From assembly GCA_016764015.1 (NCBI GenBank), contig JAESSR010000139.1, positions 1 to 7,774 of the forward strand: a DNA stretch of 7,774 nt, read 5' to 3'. A program made the position numbers and the translations under genes. Below the pieces are notes generated by a model. The model ran no database searches, was not told the DNA's origin, and saw only the letters and a list, made by a program, of their open reading frames with translations. The stretch is from Phycisphaerales bacterium. GTDB lineage: Bacteria > Planctomycetota > Phycisphaerae > Phycisphaerales > UBA1924. This document shows, in pieces, positions 6,390 through 7,774 of the stretch (positions are counted from its first letter, which is position 1; each line of letters starts with the position of its first letter).

Positions 6390-7442
6390 TTAATCTGGGA
6401 TTGCGCAGTGTCCGCCGTTGCGCACATGGTAATCCTGATGGTAATCTTCAGCCCGGTAGAACTTGGGAGCAACCTCGATCTCGGTGGTAATCTTGCGATC
6501 GCTCCACTTGCCCTCTTTCTGCTCCGCTTCGATGAACGCTTGAGCGAGCTTGAGTTGTTCATCGCTGGTGGTGAAGATCATCGAGCGGTATTGTGAGCCA
6601 TAGTCTGGGCCTTGGCGATCGCCTTGGGTTGGGTTGTGGATACGGAAGAAGTACGCGAGGAGTTCTTCGTACGAAACAACCGATGGGTCGTACATAATCT
6701 CGACTGATTCAGCATGTCCAGATGCGCCCGAGCAGACATCTTTGTAGGATGGATTATCATCGTTCCCGCCTTGATAACCTGAGACGGCATCGACCACGCC
6801 TTCGAGTTGTGCATAGCGATCTTCCACACCCCAGAAGCACCCGCCACCAAAGTACGCTGTTTCGAGCATCTGTGGCTTAGCGCCGTCAGGGAACTCTTGC
6901 CCAGCTTCTACAAAATCGAGCGAGACCGAGTTCACGCAGAATCGGAGCCCGGTTGGTTCGGGTCCGTCGGGGAAGACATGTCCAAGGTGCGCGGTGCATC
7001 GTGTGCATCGGATTTCGGTGCGGGTCATGCCATGGGTTGAGTCATCGATTTCGGTGACATGCTCTGGATCGACCGGCTGAAAGAAGCTCGGCCATCCAGT
7101 ACCGGATTTGAACTTCGAATCTGATTTGAACAGTGGGAGCTCGCACAAGCGGCAGATGTAGGTGCCATCGAGTTTGTTGTCGATGAGGTTGCCGCAGAAC
7201 GGGGCTTCGGTACCGCTCCGGAGAATTACCTTGGCTTCTTCGGGTGTCAACCCTTTGGCTCGTTCTTCTATTTGAGCTTGGGTGAGCGGGCGAATATCAT
7301 GCCCAGATTTGGAAATCGTACTTGTGAGCATGGCTTGGTCTGATCCTAACAATGCGGCTGAAAGCGAGCCGCTATAAATGGAAAGGTTGACAATGATCAT
7401 TGCGACGATTGTGGTGGTGGCAAGAATTTTTGTGATCAGCAT
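6390..7442 (-). CDS. msrBA: Bifunctional methionine sulfoxide reductase B/A, signal-anchored
   Basis: A 350-residue fusion that reduces both methionine sulfoxide diastereomers. Residues about 4-22 are a hydrophobic segment after a short lysine-containing start, so the enzyme is exported or anchored facing the periplasm. The MsrB domain comes first (about 50-180). Zinc cysteines are C97/C100 (CRLC) and C146/C149 (CTRC). FKSGTGWPSFF (111-121) is the substrate pocket, and RFCVNSVSL (167-175) carries catalytic C169. Thr115 replaces the common resolving cysteine in this pocket motif; C83 is a candidate substitute. The MsrA domain follows (about 192-350). GGGCFWGVED (199-208) has catalytic C202, with SGHAESVEIMYDP (241-253), DYGSQYRS (280-287) and AEDYHQDY (331-338) after it; C346 near the C-terminus is a likely resolving cysteine. 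The minus-strand ATG at 7442 has AGAGGA five bases upstream (+ strand 7448-7453). B-then-A is the reverse of the PilB-type A-then-B order. Confidence 0.93.
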   Translation of the reverse strand: MLITKILATTTIVAMIIVNLSIYSGSLSAALLGSDQAMLTSTISKSGHDIRPLTQAQIEERAKGLTPEEAKVILRSGTEAPFCGNLIDNKLDGTYICRLCELPLFKSDSKFKSGTGWPSFFQPVDPEHVTEIDDSTHGMTRTEIRCTRCTAHLGHVFPDGPEPTGLRFCVNSVSLDFVEAGQEFPDGAKPQMLETAYFGGGCFWGVEDRYAQLEGVVDAVSGYQGGNDDNPSYKDVCSGASGHAESVEIMYDPSVVSYEELLAYFFRIHNPTQGDRQGPDYGSQYRSMIFTTSDEQLKLAQAFIEAEQKEGKWSDRKITTEIEVAPKFYRAEDYHQDYHVRNGGHCAIPD

Positions 7443-7569
7443 GGTATTCCTCTTGATAGTGGGGTGACACGGAGGTAAACGACCGTTGACAAAGTATTAT
7501 TCACGCACTGGCAACATTTTTAATATACACCAAAGAAACAGAGATTGTTCGATAAAAGAAGCAGAAGAG
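7443..7569. other. 127-bp intergenic region upstream of the Msr gene
   Basis: This is the largest gene-free stretch, lying between the start of the Msr gene and the stop of the gene at the right edge, both on the minus strand. It holds the Msr ribosome site (7448-7453) and an AT-rich patch (about 7516-7530). In minus orientation that patch contains TATATT (+ strand 7522-7527), a possible -10 box, but with no good -35 box at the usual distance. No strong terminator hairpin follows the edge gene, so read-through into the Msr gene is possible. Confidence 0.35.
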
Positions 7570-7774
7570 CTAGGCCGATCTGCGGATTCTGGGCTCCATA
7601 TAAGGGATGAGTTCATGTGGAATCTTCTTTAAGCCTCTTCGCAATGCCTTCTCAAGTGCGTAGTGGAGCGAATCGTGCATTCGTTCATGGACTCGATCCG
7701 TCACATTGAGTCCGAGATCGTGCATGGCGTCTATTGAAAACTTCCATGCGTAATACTCTTCCAAACAGCGAGGC
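7570..7774 (-). CDS. Unidentified protein, C-terminal fragment (5' end outside window)
   Basis: The minus-strand frame is open from the window edge to TAG at 7572-7570 and gives 67 residues of a longer protein. A TTG at 7764 could be a start, but reading frame and coding-like sequence continue upstream to the edge, so I treat the gene as partial. The fragment is hydrophilic and probably helical: EEYYAWKFSIDAMHDLGLNV, then a segment with DRVHERMHDSLHYALEKALR, then a basic end RRGLKKIPHELIPYMEPRIR. It is rich in His, Arg and Glu, with no membrane segment and no cysteine apart from one near the edge. I do not recognise the family. Sequence beyond the window is needed to name it. Confidence 0.55.
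   Translation of the reverse strand, partial: PRCLEEYYAWKFSIDAMHDLGLNVTDRVHERMHDSLHYALEKALRRGLKKIPHELIPYMEPRIRRSA

Noticed and set aside
7486..7491. Perfect TTGACA -35 box on the + strand
   Set aside because: No -10-like hexamer at 16-18 bases downstream and no + strand gene follows in the window.

Overview
The window is a bacterial chromosomal stretch, densely packed, with no gene-free gap above about 130 bases. It holds seven protein genes (two cut by the window edges) and one tRNA gene. I see no transposase, integrase, CRISPR array or phage gene. The lineage cannot be fixed from the sequence. An MsrB-MsrA fusion in B-then-A order, a vertebrate-like cystathionine beta-synthase with a C-terminal CBS pair, mixed use of Shine-Dalgarno sites and roughly 50% GC in the housekeeping genes would all suit a Planctomycetota (Phycisphaerae-like) or related marine bacterium. 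That is inference only.

Layout. Bases 1-2501 (+) are the end of a glycosyltransferase cluster, probably for a surface polysaccharide: the C-terminus of a GT2 enzyme, a complete GT2 enzyme that looks like its paralogue, and a GT4 (GT-B fold) enzyme. The three genes are joined by TAATG and ATGA stop/start overlaps, so they are one operon, probably translationally coupled. The part of the GT genes I sampled by eye is more AT-rich than the genes to the right. A hairpin (2521-2550) follows the operon, then tRNA-Arg(TCT) at 2599-2672.

Bases 2682-3632 (-) encode a TIGR01777-type NAD(P)-dependent epimerase/SDR protein that converges on the tRNA. It is divergent, across 57 bp, from a two-gene (+) operon: cystathionine beta-synthase (3690-5102) and a Cys/Met-metabolism PLP enzyme, most likely cystathionine gamma-lyase (5147-6304). 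Together these form a reverse transsulfuration route from homocysteine plus serine through cystathionine to cysteine. A strong symmetrical terminator (6333-6360) separates this operon from the convergent gene for a secreted or membrane-anchored MsrB-MsrA fusion (6390-7442, -), which repairs oxidised methionine. The last 205 bases carry the C-terminal end of an unrecognised protein on the minus strand.

Most of the window is ordinary metabolism, and I found no convincing new biological system. The points most worth a second look are the duplicated GT2 pair with a shared C-terminal tail, the reversed order and cysteine arrangement of the Msr fusion, the missing Shine-Dalgarno site at the cystathionine beta-synthase start, and the unidentified fragment at the right edge.
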